A DNA stretch of 35,015 bases from Clostridium sp. 26_22 (GTDB lineage: Bacteria > Bacillota > Clostridia > TANB77 > CAG-508): the NCBI GenBank assembly GCA_001916005.1, contig MNRP01000051.1, forward strand, positions 1 to 35,015. Reading direction: 5' to 3'. Shown here piece after piece: positions 34,280 to 35,015 of the stretch. The first letter of the stretch is position 1, and each line of letters begins with the position of its first letter. The notes under the pieces were generated by a model. It was not told where the DNA came from, searched no databases, and saw nothing but the letters and a program-made list of their open reading frames with translations. The position numbers were made by a program, and so were the translations under genes.

Positions 34280-34665
34280 TGAAAAGATTTGAAGAGAGAA
34301 AAACGGATTTGATAAATGCTACCAATAGATTAAAAGAAGCATTAGAAAAAGAAGCAGATGATATTACAATAGATGGTGTGCTACATAGATATGAATTTAC
34401 ATTTGAATTAGCATGGAAAACATTAAAAGATTATTTGGAATACTTAGGAATTTCATCAAATACAGGAAGTCCAAGAGAAGTATTAAAGGAAAGTTATGCA
34501 CATAATTTAATTGAAAACGGAGAAGTTTGGATAAATATGATGCTAGCAAGAAATTCTTTATCACATTTATATGATGAGGAAGAATCTAGAAAAATTTATG
34601 AAGATATTAAAAATAAATATATTTTTGAAATTGAAAAATTGGTTAAATTTATTGAGTATAAATAA
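34279..34665 (+). CDS. HEPN-like nucleotidyltransferase partner (HI0074-like)
   Basis: The 128-residue all-helical protein belongs to the family of nucleotidyltransferase substrate-binding proteins. RHE-type sequence VLHRYEFTFELAWKTLKDYL is the typical conserved helix. ARNSLSHLYDEE contains R91-N92 and H96, fitting the Rx4-6H HEPN signature and allowing a toxin-like RNase role. HEPN/MNT pairs usually act as toxin-antitoxin modules. The start ATG overlaps the stop of the MNT gene, and a hairpin terminator follows downstream. The function as a toxin is inferred from family and pairing. Confidence 0.88.
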   Translation: MKRFEERKTDLINATNRLKEALEKEADDITIDGVLHRYEFTFELAWKTLKDYLEYLGISSNTGSPREVLKESYAHNLIENGEVWINMMLARNSLSHLYDEEESRKIYEDIKNKYIFEIEKLVKFIEYK

Positions 34666-34709
34666 AAAGAAAAACCGTACAATGCTCGAAATTTGTCGAA
34701 CGATTTATG

Positions 34710-34738
34710 TTGAAAACAATAGAAAGATATGTTAATAT
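34710..34738 (+). promoter_or_regulatory. Candidate promoter before the downstream hairpin
   Basis: TTGAAA (34710-34715) and TAATAT (34733-34738) are spaced 17 nt. A transcript from here would immediately enter the hairpin at 34738-34781. Confidence 0.4.
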
Positions 34739-34781
34739 ATAGTTATGCAATTTATTTGACATTGCATAACTATAATTTTTT
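34738..34781 (+). terminator. 13-bp hairpin with T-tract after the HEPN gene
   Basis: TATAGTTATGCAA (34738-34750) pairs perfectly with TTGCATAACTATA (34762-34774), followed by ATTTTTT. This fits termination of the MNT/HEPN transcript. It could also be an attenuator for the promoter-like sequence just upstream. Confidence 0.75.
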
Positions 34782-34814
34782 AAAATCAAACAACTTAGGA
34801 AGGACAAAAAGAAA

Positions 34815-34913
34815 ATGGAAAATCAAGAAATTTTAATTCTAAAAAAGATTAAAAATCGAAAAGAAAATCCAACACAAAAAATTGACAAAAATGAAAGGAA
34901 GGGAGGCAAGTAA
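34815..34913 (+). CDS. Possible 32-aa Lys/Asn-rich peptide
   Basis: ATG 34815 has TTAGGAAGGA about 9 nt upstream and opens a frame of 32 codons (MENQEILILKKIKNRKENP onward, ending ERKGGK). It is basic and very short, of unknown function, and composition alone could produce such a frame. I see nothing else in the interval from 34914 to the edge except an RBS at 34998-35004. Confidence 0.3.
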   Translation: MENQEILILKKIKNRKENPTQKIDKNERKGGK

Positions 34914-35011
34914 AAGTCGCATTGTCAAAATAAATAGCACAATAAAATAAAAATTTACTAAATAGTATTGCAAAAAGCAAAACAATTTGGTAAAATAAGG
35001 GAGGAAAAGAT

Positions 35012-35015
35012 TTGA
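35012..35015 (+). CDS. Possible start of the next gene (TTG start, cut by the window edge)
   Basis: AAGGGAGG (34997-35004) is followed by a TTG at 35012-35014, 7 nt away. This spacing suits a start codon. The product is not visible. Confidence 0.3.

Noticed and set aside
34968..34996. TTGCAA-17-TAAAAT as promoter for the gene at the right edge
   Set aside because: The predicted start point would fall inside the ribosome binding site, so the transcript would lack it.

Overview
The window is about 72% A+T, with strong GGAGG-type ribosome binding sites, a CIRCE operator, a T-box leader, LPxTG and spore genes (alpha/beta SASP, SpoIVB, SpoVG with a sigma-H-like promoter). This points to a low-GC, monoderm, endospore-forming member of the Bacillota. 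Class Clostridia is my best guess, possibly an uncultured gut lineage; no marker here fixes the genus.

Layout. 1-1060: a decayed, left-truncated Rpn-family nuclease and a small reverse-strand orphan gene. 1220-3400: HrcA-type groES-groEL operon with a dispersed inverted-repeat element between the two genes. 3430-3735: two identical tRNA-Gly(TCC) genes behind a near-perfect promoter framed by an inverted repeat. 3770-7150: T-box-controlled thrS, then ychF. 7200-7775: a small LPKTG surface protein. 7867-13880: recJ (frameshifted), relA, a metallo-beta-lactamase-fold hydrolase and hisS. 13970-15233: SASP (reverse) and a Cof-type HAD phosphatase. 15328-27850: the main point of interest, a 12-gene Tad/type IV-filament-like locus. 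27935-29176: spoIVB. 29253-31177: divergent murC and spoVG (frameshifted). 31223-33833: a reverse-strand MgtA-type P-type ATPase (frameshifted). 33942-34781: a MNT/HEPN nucleotidyltransferase pair, then a short unassigned tail.

The Tad-like locus encodes, in order, a CpaB/SAF-like protein, two CpaE/TadZ-like MinD-family proteins (the first with a degraded P-loop), a CpaF/TadA-type secretion ATPase with an unusual N-terminal membrane helix, one long polytopic protein that looks like TadB and TadC joined, then seven small single-helix proteins and one 539-residue surface-like protein. Four of the small proteins begin MENA and resemble the mature helix of Flp pilins, but none has a prepilin leader, and no prepilin peptidase or secretin is present. 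I infer a Gram-positive filament or pseudopilus whose subunits are made without leader cleavage. That is the best candidate here for an undescribed system.

Three otherwise ordinary genes (recJ, spoVG, mgtA) each carry one frameshift. The spoVG lesion is an exact tandem duplication of five bases. The others could be real mutations or assembly errors. A dispersed palindromic repeat family ending in TGTCAAA/TTTGACA occurs near groEL, recJ/relA and mgtA, with a possible degenerate relative after thrS.
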